Shown here piece by piece: positions 1 to 5,953 of a DNA stretch of 6,544 nucleotides. The translations under genes and the position numbers were made by a program. The notes below the pieces were generated by a model. It was not told the DNA's origin, ran no database searches, and saw only the letters and a list, made by a program, of their open reading frames with translations. Source of the stretch: CAYMJK01 sp043101635 (GTDB lineage Bacteria; Planctomycetota; Phycisphaerae; Phycisphaerales; UBA1924); contig JBICIE010000019.1 in assembly GCA_043101635.1 (NCBI GenBank), forward strand, positions 1-6,544, written 5' to 3'. Positions within the stretch are counted from its first letter, which is position 1; every line of letters begins with the position of its first letter.

Positions 1-2
1 GC

Positions 3-356
3 GGGGGAACTGTCGAGCGCAGCGAGACTGAGGGGGTACAACCAGGCGAGCGAAGCGAGCGCTCCTCTGACTCTGAACCTCCCTCTGACTCTGAATCGGC
101 CTCCACCTCCGCGGCGCCCTCAGACCCCTCCCCCGACAACCACCCCCACCAGCACACGCCGCCTTCCGCCAGCGCGCCGAACGATCCAACCGAGCCTGAC
201 CAGGCAGCCGACGACGAGCAGCAAATCCCGCCCGCTCCCCGCGCTCCTGATCAGCCCCGCTCCAACATCACGCCCAGCGAGTCTCACGCAATCGGCGAGG
301 CCAATCGCCGCACGATGGCGCCCGATCACCACCCCAAGCCGCGTCCACCGCCGTAG
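3..356 (+). CDS. C-terminal part of a Ser/Pro/Asp-rich disordered protein (partial, enters from left)
   Basis: A frame with no stop runs from the left edge to TAG at 354-356, so only a C-terminal piece (about 117 residues) is present. It is low-complexity: SSSDSEPPSDSES-like acidic serine stretches, then Pro/His/Asp-rich sequence ending in KPRPPP. There is no recognisable domain, membrane segment or catalytic motif. Third codon positions after about base 120 are mostly G or C, as in the neighbouring genes, which favours real coding. The first 100 bases are repetitive (ERSE occurs twice, SDSE twice) and could instead be intergenic repeat that happens to be open. A reverse frame in the same place gives only a Gly/Val/Arg-rich shadow. 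It ends 33 bases before the methyltransferase start, so co-transcription is possible. Function unknown. Confidence 0.4.
   Translation, partial: GGTVERSETEGVQPGERSERSSDSEPPSDSESASTSAAPSDPSPDNHPHQHTPPSASAPNDPTEPDQAADDEQQIPPAPRAPDQPRSNITPSESHAIGEANRRTMAPDHHPKPRPPP
14..95 (+). repeat. Short in-frame direct repeats
   Basis: Two pairs of direct repeats lie close together. CGAGCGCAGCGAG at 14-26 recurs with one mismatch at 47-59, 33 bases later. CCTCTGACTCTGAA at 64-77 recurs exactly at 82-95, 18 bases later. Both offsets are multiples of three, so in the frame ending at 356 they encode repeated ERSE and SDSE peptides. There are too few copies and no spacer structure to suggest CRISPR. Confidence 0.6.
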
Positions 357-378
357 CCGGCGCCTTCCGGCCGCGCAC

Positions 379-384
379 TACCCT
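379..384 (+). promoter_or_regulatory. TAnnnT (-10-like) box immediately before the methyltransferase start
   Basis: TACCCT lies 5 bases before the GTG at 390. There is no Shine-Dalgarno in the intervening run of C. The spacing would place transcription start at or next to the start codon, giving a leaderless mRNA. No -35 box is visible. uvrC and the hydrolase have the same arrangement, which is why it is listed. Confidence 0.35.
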
Positions 385-389
385 CCCCC

Positions 390-1049
390 GTGCCCGACCC
401 CGACCCCACCCCCGAATACCTCGCCCCCTACCGCGAAGCCGTCGGGCGCTACGGAACCAGTTTCGAATCGCTCCTCTGGCGCTCCGAGGAATACCAGTCC
501 GAGCGCTTCCGCATCATCTGCGAGGTCGCGCCCATCGCCGGGCGCATCGTCTGCGATCTCGGCAGCGGCCGGGCCGACCTGCTCGCCTACTTCCACCAGC
601 GCGCCGCCGGCTACCGGCGCTACATCGGCGTCGAGGCCGTCGAAGAACTTGCCGCCTTCAGCGAGCAGCGGGCCCGCGACGCCGGCTGGGCCGATGTCGA
701 CATCGTCCGCGCCGATTTCGTCAGCGAGCCGCAACTGCTCGCCCGGCTGGTGCGCGACCGCGGCGCCGAGACGCTCATCTTCAGCGGCTCGCTCAACACG
801 CTCGAGCCCCGCCGCGCTGCCGCGGTGCTGCAAGAAGCCTGGGACGCGGTCAAGGTCGTCCCCGGCGGCGCCCTCGTCTTCAACTTCCTCAGCACCCACG
901 GCCGGCGCATGACCGCCGACACCGGCCCCGCCCGGCGCTTCAACCCGACGCCACTGATGAAGTGGGCCCTCCGCCGCGCGCCCTCCGTCACGCTCCGCCA
1001 CGACTACCTCCGCGGCCACGACGCGACGATCGCCATGCGGGCCCGCTGA
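390..1049 (+). CDS. Class I SAM-dependent methyltransferase
   Basis: A 219-residue protein, the usual size of a stand-alone Rossmann-fold methyltransferase. Motif I, CDLGSGRAD (residues 55-63), is the glycine-rich SAM loop after the first strand. The acidic residue ending strand two, which binds the SAM ribose hydroxyls, is probably Glu82 in IGVEAVEE. VRADF (106-110) is the usual position of the adenine-contacting acid, and VPGGALVFNFLS (157-168) is the strand after motif III. The N-terminal segment (YGTSFESLLWRSEEYQ, 21-36) is a cap-like helical region that may help recognise substrate. The substrate cannot be read from the sequence. There is no signal peptide, so it is cytoplasmic. The start is GTG at 390; there is no Shine-Dalgarno, but a TAnnnT box sits 5 bases upstream. 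The fold is secure, the target unknown. Confidence 0.88.
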   Translation: MPDPDPTPEYLAPYREAVGRYGTSFESLLWRSEEYQSERFRIICEVAPIAGRIVCDLGSGRADLLAYFHQRAAGYRRYIGVEAVEELAAFSEQRARDAGWADVDIVRADFVSEPQLLARLVRDRGAETLIFSGSLNTLEPRRAAAVLQEAWDAVKVVPGGALVFNFLSTHGRRMTADTGPARRFNPTPLMKWALRRAPSVTLRHDYLRGHDATIAMRAR

Positions 1050-1050
1050 C

Positions 1051-1068
1051 GGCGCCTCAGCGCCATTT
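1051..1068 (+). terminator. Weak hairpin after the methyltransferase gene
   Basis: GGCGC (1051-1055), loop CTCA, GCGCC (1060-1064), then ATTT, starting one base after the TGA stop. A five-pair GC stem with a very short T tract is at best a weak terminator. Confidence 0.3.
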
Positions 1069-1088
1069 GAATGCACAATGAGCGCCGA

Positions 1089-1185
1089 TTCACATCGCTT
1101 GCAGCGCCGTTTCACATGCGCACCCGATGATTCACCCAGTGTTACGAGGCGCCACGCAGGCGCCCGCACAAGTGAGACTTCACAT
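1089..1185 (+). repeat. Repeated TTCACAT heptamers upstream of the Tyr-rich protein gene (possible operator)
   Basis: TTCACAT occurs exactly at 1089-1095, 1111-1117 and 1179-1185, with a variant TTCACCC at 1131-1137. The first three sites are 22 and 20 bases apart, about two helical turns, so they would face the same side of the DNA. All lie in the 160-base gap before the start at 1210. Response regulators often bind tandem direct repeats like this, but no regulator can be named from the sequence. A GGCGCC-ACGCA-GGCGCC hairpin (1148-1164) lies between the third and fourth sites. Confidence 0.35.
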
Positions 1186-1192
1186 CCCTCTC

Positions 1193-1200
1193 AAAGGAGG
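1193..1200 (+). promoter_or_regulatory. Strong Shine-Dalgarno deciding the start of the Tyr-rich protein
   Basis: AAAGGAGG lies 9 bases before ATG 1210. The frame is open further upstream to an ATG at 1078, but that one has no ribosome site and would put 44 residues in front of the signal peptide. 1210 is therefore the start. Confidence 0.85.
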
Positions 1201-1209
1201 CCACACCCT

Positions 1210-2103
1210 ATGCGTTTGCGCAACACTGACATCACTCGAAAACTCACCACCGCCGCCATCGCTCCCGCGCTGGCTCTCGCGCTGACCGCCGGCACGGCGA
1301 CCGCTCAGGACTACGAGTGGGAGCCCGATGAGGGCCTGCACCAGGAAGAGTGGTACGACCCCAGCGACTGGTTCAACAGCGACGACTCGGTCGACTATGA
1401 GTACGACTGGGCCGACTGGCCGTACTACTACGACACCTACAGCACGGCCTACTGGGACGGGTACTACGACGGCTATTACGACGATGAGTTCGGGTACGAC
1501 TACTGGAACGACGCCTGGCCGTACGGCTACACCTCGGCGTACACCGACGGGTACTACGACGGCTACTACGACCAGCTCTACGACTATGACTACGACCCCT
1601 ACTACTACACCTACAGCGTCGCGGTCGTCCCTGAGGCCGACAAGGACAACAACCGCAAGCAGGCCCAGAAGCAGCGCGACGCCGAGAAGCGGGCCAGGGA
1701 CACCTCACGCCAGCGCGGCGACCGCGCCGGCACGGCCAAACGCGACTCCGAGATGGACAAGCAGAAGGCCGCCGAGGAGTCCACGAAGACCCGCGTCCGC
1801 GGCATGGTCAGCACCATCAGCCAGACCGATCGCGACACGGGCGACAACCTCGTCCTGCGCATCGGCTTCGATAACCGCGACGCGGTGGTGGCCAACTTCG
1901 GGCCGAAGATGAAGCGCAACAAGCTCCCGATCGAATCGGGCGACCGCGCCACGCTCATCGGCGAGCACAAGACCGCCAACGGCCAGAAGACGCTGGTCGT
2001 CTCCAAGGTGACGGTCGACGGCGAGACATTCACCCTCCGTGGTCCGGACAAGGAGGCCATGAAGAAGGACATGGAGAAGAAGAAGACCAAGGCAGGCTAT
2101 TGA
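1210..2103 (+). CDS. Exported Tyr/Asp-rich repeat protein with an OB-fold-like C-terminus
   Basis: A 297-residue protein I do not recognise by name. A Sec signal peptide (1-32) has basic residues, then AIAPALALALTAGTATA, with likely cleavage at ATA|Q. Residues 35-135 hold 29 tyrosines plus many Asp, Trp and Gly, built around two copies of DGYYDGYYD (83-91 and 113-121). Residues 142-195 are a charged, probably helical linker rich in Lys, Arg, Asp and Gln. Residues 195-277 (TRVRGMVSTI... VVANFGP... SGDRATLIGEH... GQKTLVVSKVTV) alternate short beta strands and resemble small bacterial OB-fold (YgiW/BOF-like) domains; that resemblance is from memory. The tail is Lys-rich (DMEKKKTKAGY). It is probably secreted or periplasmic. 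The Tyr/Asp region could bind metal or cation, form adhesive or cross-linked material, or simply be disordered. It is transcribed alone, from a 160-base upstream region into a strong terminator. Confidence 0.85.
   Translation: MRLRNTDITRKLTTAAIAPALALALTAGTATAQDYEWEPDEGLHQEEWYDPSDWFNSDDSVDYEYDWADWPYYYDTYSTAYWDGYYDGYYDDEFGYDYWNDAWPYGYTSAYTDGYYDGYYDQLYDYDYDPYYYTYSVAVVPEADKDNNRKQAQKQRDAEKRARDTSRQRGDRAGTAKRDSEMDKQKAAEESTKTRVRGMVSTISQTDRDTGDNLVLRIGFDNRDAVVANFGPKMKRNKLPIESGDRATLIGEHKTANGQKTLVVSKVTVDGETFTLRGPDKEAMKKDMEKKKTKAGY
1417..1572 (+). repeat. Internal tandem duplication encoding WPY...DGYYDGYYD
   Basis: Two adjacent copies inside the Tyr-rich protein. Copy one starts with TGGCCGTAC at 1417 and ends with the DGYYDGYYD codons at 1456-1482. 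Copy two starts with the same TGGCCGTAC at 1516 and ends at 1546-1572. The 27-base DGYYDGYYD blocks differ at one silent position (TAT/TAC) and are 90 bases apart. The intervening sequence differs by three codons. High DNA identity suggests a recent duplication or ongoing gene conversion. Confidence 0.8.
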
Positions 2104-2134
2104 TCTCGCCTGACGACAACTGATTTCGCCCACC

Positions 2135-2170
2135 GGCAGGCCGCGGAGCACCCTCCGCGGCCTGCCTTCT
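2135..2170 (+). terminator. Strong hairpin terminator between convergent genes
   Basis: A perfect 14-base-pair stem (2135-2148 with 2153-2166, GGCAGGCCGCGGAG and its complement), a CACC loop, then TTCTTCGT. It lies 31 bases after the Tyr-rich gene and fits Rho-independent termination on the plus strand. It is also 21 bases beyond the stop of the convergent minus-strand gene, but there is no T run on that side, so it would serve that gene less well. Confidence 0.85.
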
Positions 2171-2187
2171 TCGTGCGCGCGCTCACC

Positions 2188-3381
2188 TCAGGGACACCCC
2201 CGGGCAAACGCGTTCTGGAACGCCAGGAAGTCGAAGAAGTCCAGCACCCCGTTGCCGTCGAAGTCGGCGCGGCAGACGCCGCCGGTCAGCCTCGCCACCC
2301 AGCCCTCGTAATGCCCCAGCGGGTTCACCCCGTGCCCGCAGATCACCGTGCCGTCGTCGCTGACACCGGTCGCCGCGATCAGGGCCCACCCGCTCACGTC
2401 CACGCCGTGGTCCAGCATCAGCACGTCGCGCACGCGCCGCATTCCATCGGCTTCGGTCCAGATGAACGCCTCGCCGCTCTCGTCGTACTCGCCGCAGAAG
2501 CTACTGTGGTTGGCGATCCCGACGATGACCGAGCCGTCGGCGCTGCACGCCCACGCCGTTGCCTCCGTCCGCGGCATGGATCCGGGCAGATTCCCCAGCG
2601 CCTCGATGCCGCCCGCGTCCGTCCAGCGCACCACCTGGTGCAGGTTGTCTGCGCCCCTCCCGGCGCCCACGATCACGCTCCCGTCGGCGTTGACCCCGTA
2701 CGCGAAGCTGAAGGTGTCCCCACCCGGCAAGTCGCCCAGCAGTTCCACACCGCCCGCCTCGGTCCAGCGAAACGCCTCGGTCCCACCGCCAGGCGCCGGC
2801 GCATAGCCGACCACCACCGAGCCATCCGGCGACAGCCCGATCGCCTCGCTGTAGGTGTCCACGATCTGCACCGGCGCCGCGCCATCATCCCAGCGCACCG
2901 CCCGCCCGATGACAACCGGATCGAACTCATAGTCCGCCTGCCCCACGATCCGCTTCCCGCCATTGCTGGTATCCCACGCATAGCTGCGGTATATGCCGCC
3001 CGGCAGATCCCCGAGCCCCACCATCCCCTCGCTCTGCGTCCACTTGAAGCCCTCGCGCCCGAGCGGGCTGATCGTGGACCCCACGATCGTCTGCCCGTCC
3101 GGCGACACGCCCAGCGCAAAGCTCGGAAACGGGCCGCCCGGCAGGTCGCCCAGCGACTCCATCCCGCCGGACCACGTCCACCGGATCGCCCGGTAGATGG
3201 AGCCGTCATGGGCGTCGCCCACGACGACCTGCCCGTCGCCGCTGATTCCCCAGGCCGTGCCGCGAGGGTTGGGATCCGCCGTCAGTCCGCCAAGGCCCCG
3301 AAACTCCGCCTGGGCCCGCGCGCTGCCGGCGAGTGCCAGCACCGCAGCCGCCGAAGCGGACATGCGTGCGATCCGATGCAT
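2188..3381 (-). CDS. Secreted HAF-repeat protein with a C-terminal dockerin-like calcium loop
   Basis: A 397-residue protein. The signal peptide (1-23) is MHRIARMSASAAAVLALAGS plus ARA, with likely cleavage at ARA|Q. The body repeats a 45-50-residue unit of the HAF extracellular-repeat type: a Gly-x-Ser-x-Asp-Gly-x-x-Ile/Val-Val-Gly strand, an F/V-R/K-W-T strand and a LGDLPGG turn. LGDLPGG is at 77-83, 123-129 and 215-221, with LGNLPGS at 262-268. Repeated short strands suggest a beta-propeller-like fold. The C-terminus (370-397) has one EF-hand-type loop, DxDxNGxxDxxD, with Asp373, Asp375, Asn377, Asp381 and Asp384, flanked by Cys370 and Cys396. This matches the short GC-ending dockerin tails of planctomycetes. 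It probably acts at the cell surface or outside the cell; the partner is unknown. ATG 3381 is chosen over an in-frame ATG at 3423 because AAGGAG lies 8 bases upstream and the signal peptide then starts cleanly. Confidence 0.88.
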   Translation of the reverse strand: MHRIARMSASAAAVLALAGSARAQAEFRGLGGLTADPNPRGTAWGISGDGQVVVGDAHDGSIYRAIRWTWSGGMESLGDLPGGPFPSFALGVSPDGQTIVGSTISPLGREGFKWTQSEGMVGLGDLPGGIYRSYAWDTSNGGKRIVGQADYEFDPVVIGRAVRWDDGAAPVQIVDTYSEAIGLSPDGSVVVGYAPAPGGGTEAFRWTEAGGVELLGDLPGGDTFSFAYGVNADGSVIVGAGRGADNLHQVVRWTDAGGIEALGNLPGSMPRTEATAWACSADGSVIVGIANHSSFCGEYDESGEAFIWTEADGMRRVRDVLMLDHGVDVSGWALIAATGVSDDGTVICGHGVNPLGHYEGWVARLTGGVCRADFDGNGVLDFFDFLAFQNAFARGCP

Positions 3382-3389
3382 GACTCGAT

Positions 3390-3395
3390 CTCCTT
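3390..3395 (-). promoter_or_regulatory. Shine-Dalgarno of the HAF-repeat gene
   Basis: AAGGAG on the minus strand, 8 bases before ATG 3381. It decides this start over the upstream in-frame ATG at 3423. Confidence 0.8.
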
Positions 3396-3443
3396 GTGCG
3401 GGAGGCGCAGCACGATCCCCCATTCAGTTTCGCTGCTCGCGCC

Positions 3444-3452
3444 AGTCTACCA
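3444..3452 (-). promoter_or_regulatory. Possible extended -10 promoter for the HAF-repeat gene
   Basis: On the minus strand TGGTAGACT fits TGnTAnnnT, an extended -10. It would give a leader of roughly 55 bases that carries the Shine-Dalgarno. There is no recognisable -35. The gap between this gene and the PARG-like gene (3382-3523) is otherwise GC-rich, with short GGCGCC hairpins and no T-rich terminator. Confidence 0.3.
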
Positions 3453-3523
3453 CAAACCGGCCCGGCGCCGCCCGCCAGCGGTAAGCGCTGCGCCACGCGG
3501 CGTTTACGGCGCCGGCGCCGCGC

Positions 3524-4489
3524 TCAGTTCCCGTCGCTCTCGCCCCACGCGAACCCTTGGCGGGCAATCGAATCCAGGACATCGCCCAGCGCGGCCTCCG
3601 CCCCCGCCGGCGCCACCCGCTCCAGCAGGCTGCGGGCCTCGGCATACGTCTCCATGCCCGCCTCGCCCACCGTGTAGTAGACCATCTCGTCCAGGCCCGC
3701 CAGGCGCGCGCTGAGCAGTTGCAGTGCTGTCATGAGCGTCCGGTCGCCCCCGTAGGCGCCGCAGCCCCAGAAGCCGGTGTGCACGATGACGGGGCGCCCC
3801 GCTGTCGAGGCTGCGCGCGCAGCGGCGAACGCCGCAAACGCCGTCTGCACGATGCCGCGGATCTCGTCGAGCCGGTACCGCCCCACGCCGTACGCCGGCG
3901 CCTCCATCGCGATGATGTTGCTCCGCTGCGGCGGATGCAGAACGGTCACCGCCTCCAGCACGACCCTCGCGTCTGCCGCAGCAAACGCGTTGCCATACAG
4001 CCCCTGCGGCCGCCCGGGCCCCGGATTCGTATCGAGCGCGCAGCGCCGCTCCACGCCGCGCACCAGGATCGGTGTCGGCCGGTCATCCTCGGTTGTCAGA
4101 TTCGACAGCCCCCGCGACAGCAGCGCCTCGCGCACCGACCCGAGCGCCGGGTGCTCCAGCACCTGCAACTCATCCTGAGCCAGCAGTTCGTCCCCGTAGA
4201 ACTCGAACACCTGCGAGTGCGCGAAGTTCACGTGCCAGTGCGTCGCGACATCCGCCTGCCCGTACTGGAACACGGTCGGCTCGGCCCGCACCACACAGGC
4301 GCTCGCCAGCACGATCTCCGGCAGCGCCCGAGTCGGCCACCGGCTGACTTCCACGTTCCCCTCCCTCTGCGGCCCGTCCGGACACGCCAGCCGATAGATC
4401 GCCATCTTCTTCGGAAACCCGAACCGCGGCGGATACGCCTCGCAGAGCTCCCGCGCCCCGATCTCCACCCGATACAGCGGCTCCATCAT
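3524..4489 (-). CDS. Divergent poly(ADP-ribose) glycohydrolase (PARG)-like protein
   Basis: A 321-residue protein. HTGFWGCGAYGGD (237-249), followed by LMTALQLLSARLAGLDEMVYYT, closely matches the C-terminal signature of canonical PARG (human TGNWGCGAFGGD, then a Leu/Ala helix and VVYFTFGD, from memory), the macrodomain-fold loop that holds ADP-ribose. Upstream, HVNFAH (86-91) and AQDELQVLEHPAL (104-116) align without gaps to human VDFAN and VQEEIRFLINPEL. The spacing from the DFAN Asp to the second catalytic Glu is 19 in both. Human Glu756, the catalytic residue, matches Glu107. Glu755 becomes Asp106, Asp737 becomes Asn88, Asn740 becomes His91, and the Gly-Gly-Gly loop becomes Phe-Glu-Phe (95-97). 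It may remove or only bind ADP-ribose; activity is uncertain. There is no signal peptide. It starts at ATG 4489 (a second ATG follows at 4486), 40 bases after uvrC on the same strand, so it is probably co-transcribed. Confidence 0.75.
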   Translation of the reverse strand: MMEPLYRVEIGARELCEAYPPRFGFPKKMAIYRLACPDGPQREGNVEVSRWPTRALPEIVLASACVVRAEPTVFQYGQADVATHWHVNFAHSQVFEFYGDELLAQDELQVLEHPALGSVREALLSRGLSNLTTEDDRPTPILVRGVERRCALDTNPGPGRPQGLYGNAFAAADARVVLEAVTVLHPPQRSNIIAMEAPAYGVGRYRLDEIRGIVQTAFAAFAAARAASTAGRPVIVHTGFWGCGAYGGDRTLMTALQLLSARLAGLDEMVYYTVGEAGMETYAEARSLLERVAPAGAEAALGDVLDSIARQGFAWGESDGN

Positions 4490-4492
4490 CCA

Positions 4493-4501
4493 CCCCCCCC
4501 C
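4493..4501 (-). repeat. G9 homopolymer just before the PARG-like start codon
   Basis: Nine consecutive G on the minus strand, three bases before ATG 4489, within a 40-base gap that also has two G6 runs (4511-4516 and 4519-4524). It takes the place of the Shine-Dalgarno (GGGGGTGG). Tracts this long can slip during replication, which here would change ribosome-site spacing rather than the frame. Confidence 0.6.
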
Positions 4502-4529
4502 GGTTCTCAACCCCCCTGCCCCCCGCGCC

Positions 4530-5906
4530 CTACTCTCCCACCGTCTTCTTCCGGCGCAGCACGTGGTGATAGTGCTGGGCAAACCGGTGGGCCTCGTCCC
4601 GGATCTGCTGACACAGCCGCAGCCCGAAGTTCTCCCGCCCCAGGCGCACCGGCTCCGTCCGCTGCTGGATGTAGATCAGCTCTTCCTTCTTGGCGAGACT
4701 GATCACCATCGGCGGCTGGGTATCGAGCTGTTCGAACGCCTCCAGCGCCGCGTGCAACTGCCCCAGCCCGCCATCGATCAGGATCACATCCGGGTACAGC
4801 TCCTCGCCGGCGCCCGCCTCGCGGTACCTGCGGCTGACGACCTCGCGGATGCTGGCGTAGTCGTCGTTGCCACCCTCGACGCTCTTGATCCGGTACCGGC
4901 GGTACTCGTTCTTGAACGGCCGCCCGTCCACGAAGCACACCTTGCTGCCCACCGTCTCGCCGCCGGCGAGGTGGGCGATGTCGATCCCCTCGATGCAGCG
5001 GATCGGCTGATCCATCCCCAGCGTCTTCTGCAGGCTCCGCAGTCCCTTCTGCGGATCGACGTAGCCGATCTCCGTCTCCGGCTGCCAGCCGGCCCGCCGG
5101 TCGCTGCGCTCATCCAGCTTCTCCAGTGCCCGGATCTGGTCGCGCAGTGCCGCGGCCTGCTCGAACTGGAGCGCCTTTGCCTTCGTCTCCATCTCCTGCT
5201 TCATCTCGCGCAGCATCGCGCTGCGCTTGGACCCCAGAAAGCGCACGAACCGGTCCACATCGGCCCGGTACGCCTCCTTCGAGACCTTCTCAGCGCACGG
5301 CGCGGTGCACTGATTGATGGCGTACAGCAGGCACGGCCGGAAGTGCCGGTTCTTCGGGTCGCCCTCGGTGAGGTCCAGCCGGCAGGTGCGGAACTTGAAG
5401 ACCCGCTGGGCGATCTGGATCGCCTCCCGCAGCGCCCCGACATTGGTAAACGGCCCGAACACCTTCGCCCCGCGCAGGTAGTCGATGCTCGGGTCGGATG
5501 GATTGCGCGACACGAACACCCGCGGATAGTCCTCCCGCTGCGTCACCACCAGGTACGGAAACGTCTTGTCATCCACCAGCCGGATGTTGAACCGCGGACG
5601 CAGGTCCTTGATCAGCCGGTTCTCCGTCAGCAGGGCTTCCCACTCGCCCTCGCACTCGAGAATCTCGAAGTCCTCGATCAGGTCCACCAGTTGCTGGTTC
5701 TTCAGGTTCAGGTCCGCCGAGGGCACAAAGTAGCTGCTGACACGGTCCGGCAGGCGGGCCGCCTTGCCGACGTACAGCACCACGCCCGCCGCGTTCTTCA
5801 TCAGGTACACGCCCGGCGCCGGCGGCAGCGCCCGCGCCTTCTTCAGCAGACGCTCCAGGCGCCCAGCCGCCGCTGCTGGGGGTGAATTGCTACATTCCTC
5901 GGACAT
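4530..5906 (-). CDS. uvrC: UvrC, nucleotide excision repair endonuclease, lacking the C-terminal HhH region
   Basis: A 458-residue protein that makes the dual incision around lesions handed over by UvrAB. The GIY-YIG nuclease for the 3' cut is PGVYLMKN (31-38) and LYVGKA (44-49), with metal-binding Glu95 in LLTENRLIK. Four cysteines (175, 192, 200, 204; the last three as C-x7-C-x3-C) match the UvrC Fe-S cluster site. The UVR motif that contacts UvrB is ALQFEQAAALRDQIRALEKL (245-264). The RNase H-like nuclease for the 5' cut keeps IDIAH (Asp309), NDDYASIRE, LIDGGLGQL (Asp378) and RDEAHRFA (His440). The protein stops 18 residues after that His, whereas E. coli UvrC (610 residues) continues into a tandem helix-hairpin-helix DNA-binding domain. 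Only 40 bases separate the stop from the next gene, so no frameshifted remnant is hidden there. Start ATG 5906 gives a normal N-terminus; an in-frame ATG at 5951 is less likely because it would nearly touch the divergent gene. Confidence 0.95.
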   Translation of the reverse strand: MSEECSNSPPAAAAGRLERLLKKARALPPAPGVYLMKNAAGVVLYVGKAARLPDRVSSYFVPSADLNLKNQQLVDLIEDFEILECEGEWEALLTENRLIKDLRPRFNIRLVDDKTFPYLVVTQREDYPRVFVSRNPSDPSIDYLRGAKVFGPFTNVGALREAIQIAQRVFKFRTCRLDLTEGDPKNRHFRPCLLYAINQCTAPCAEKVSKEAYRADVDRFVRFLGSKRSAMLREMKQEMETKAKALQFEQAAALRDQIRALEKLDERSDRRAGWQPETEIGYVDPQKGLRSLQKTLGMDQPIRCIEGIDIAHLAGGETVGSKVCFVDGRPFKNEYRRYRIKSVEGGNDDYASIREVVSRRYREAGAGEELYPDVILIDGGLGQLHAALEAFEQLDTQPPMVISLAKKEELIYIQQRTEPVRLGRENFGLRLCQQIRDEAHRFAQHYHHVLRRKKTVGE

Positions 5907-5912
5907 CGCGGG

Positions 5913-5918
5913 ATCGTA
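5913..5918 (-). promoter_or_regulatory. TAnnnT (-10-like) box directly before uvrC
   Basis: TACGAT on the minus strand, 6 bases before ATG 5906, would set transcription start at the A of the start codon. No Shine-Dalgarno lies in range; the nearest AGGAGG (5938-5943) is 31 bases away. No -35 is evident. Confidence 0.4.
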
Positions 5919-5942
5919 GCTGCGCCCGATGCGCCACCCTCC

Positions 5943-5948
5943 TAGTGT
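5943..5948 (+). promoter_or_regulatory. TAnnnT (-10-like) box directly before the hydrolase
   Basis: TAGTGT lies 5 bases before ATG 5954 with no Shine-Dalgarno on this strand. With the uvrC box, it packs two back-to-back start signals into the 47 bases between the divergent start codons. No -35 is evident. Confidence 0.4.
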
Positions 5949-5953
5949 CATGC

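Noticed and set aside
14..95. CRISPR-like array at the left edge
   Set aside because: There are only two copies of each short repeat, with 4- to 20-base gaps and in-frame offsets; no array structure.
378..1169. Long minus-strand open frame opposite the methyltransferase
   Set aside because: Its Gly/Ala/Glu-rich translation has no motif, and the plus frame has clear SAM-binding motifs. Long antisense frames are expected at this GC content.
1078..1209. Upstream ATG extending the Tyr-rich protein by 44 residues
   Set aside because: It has no ribosome site, overlaps the heptamer repeats and would bury the signal peptide. ATG 1210 has AAAGGAGG at ideal spacing.
2173..3714. 513-codon plus-strand frame
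   Set aside because: It lies across the HAF-repeat gene and into the PARG-like gene, is rich in Arg/Pro/His, lacks motifs and runs through the terminator region. It is a shadow of the minus-strand genes.
4490..4530. Frameshift as the cause of the short UvrC
   Set aside because: Only 40 bases separate the stop from the PARG-like start, too little to encode the missing HhH region in any frame.
4563..5885. 440-codon plus-strand frame opposite uvrC
   Set aside because: A Leu/Arg/Gln/His-rich mirror of uvrC with no domain; uvrC is unmistakable on the other strand.
5907..5951. Alternative uvrC start at ATG 5951
   Set aside because: The 15 extra residues are unlike UvrC N-termini and would leave two bases between divergent starts. 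The AGGAGG at 5938-5943 lies inside this extension and is too far from ATG 5906.
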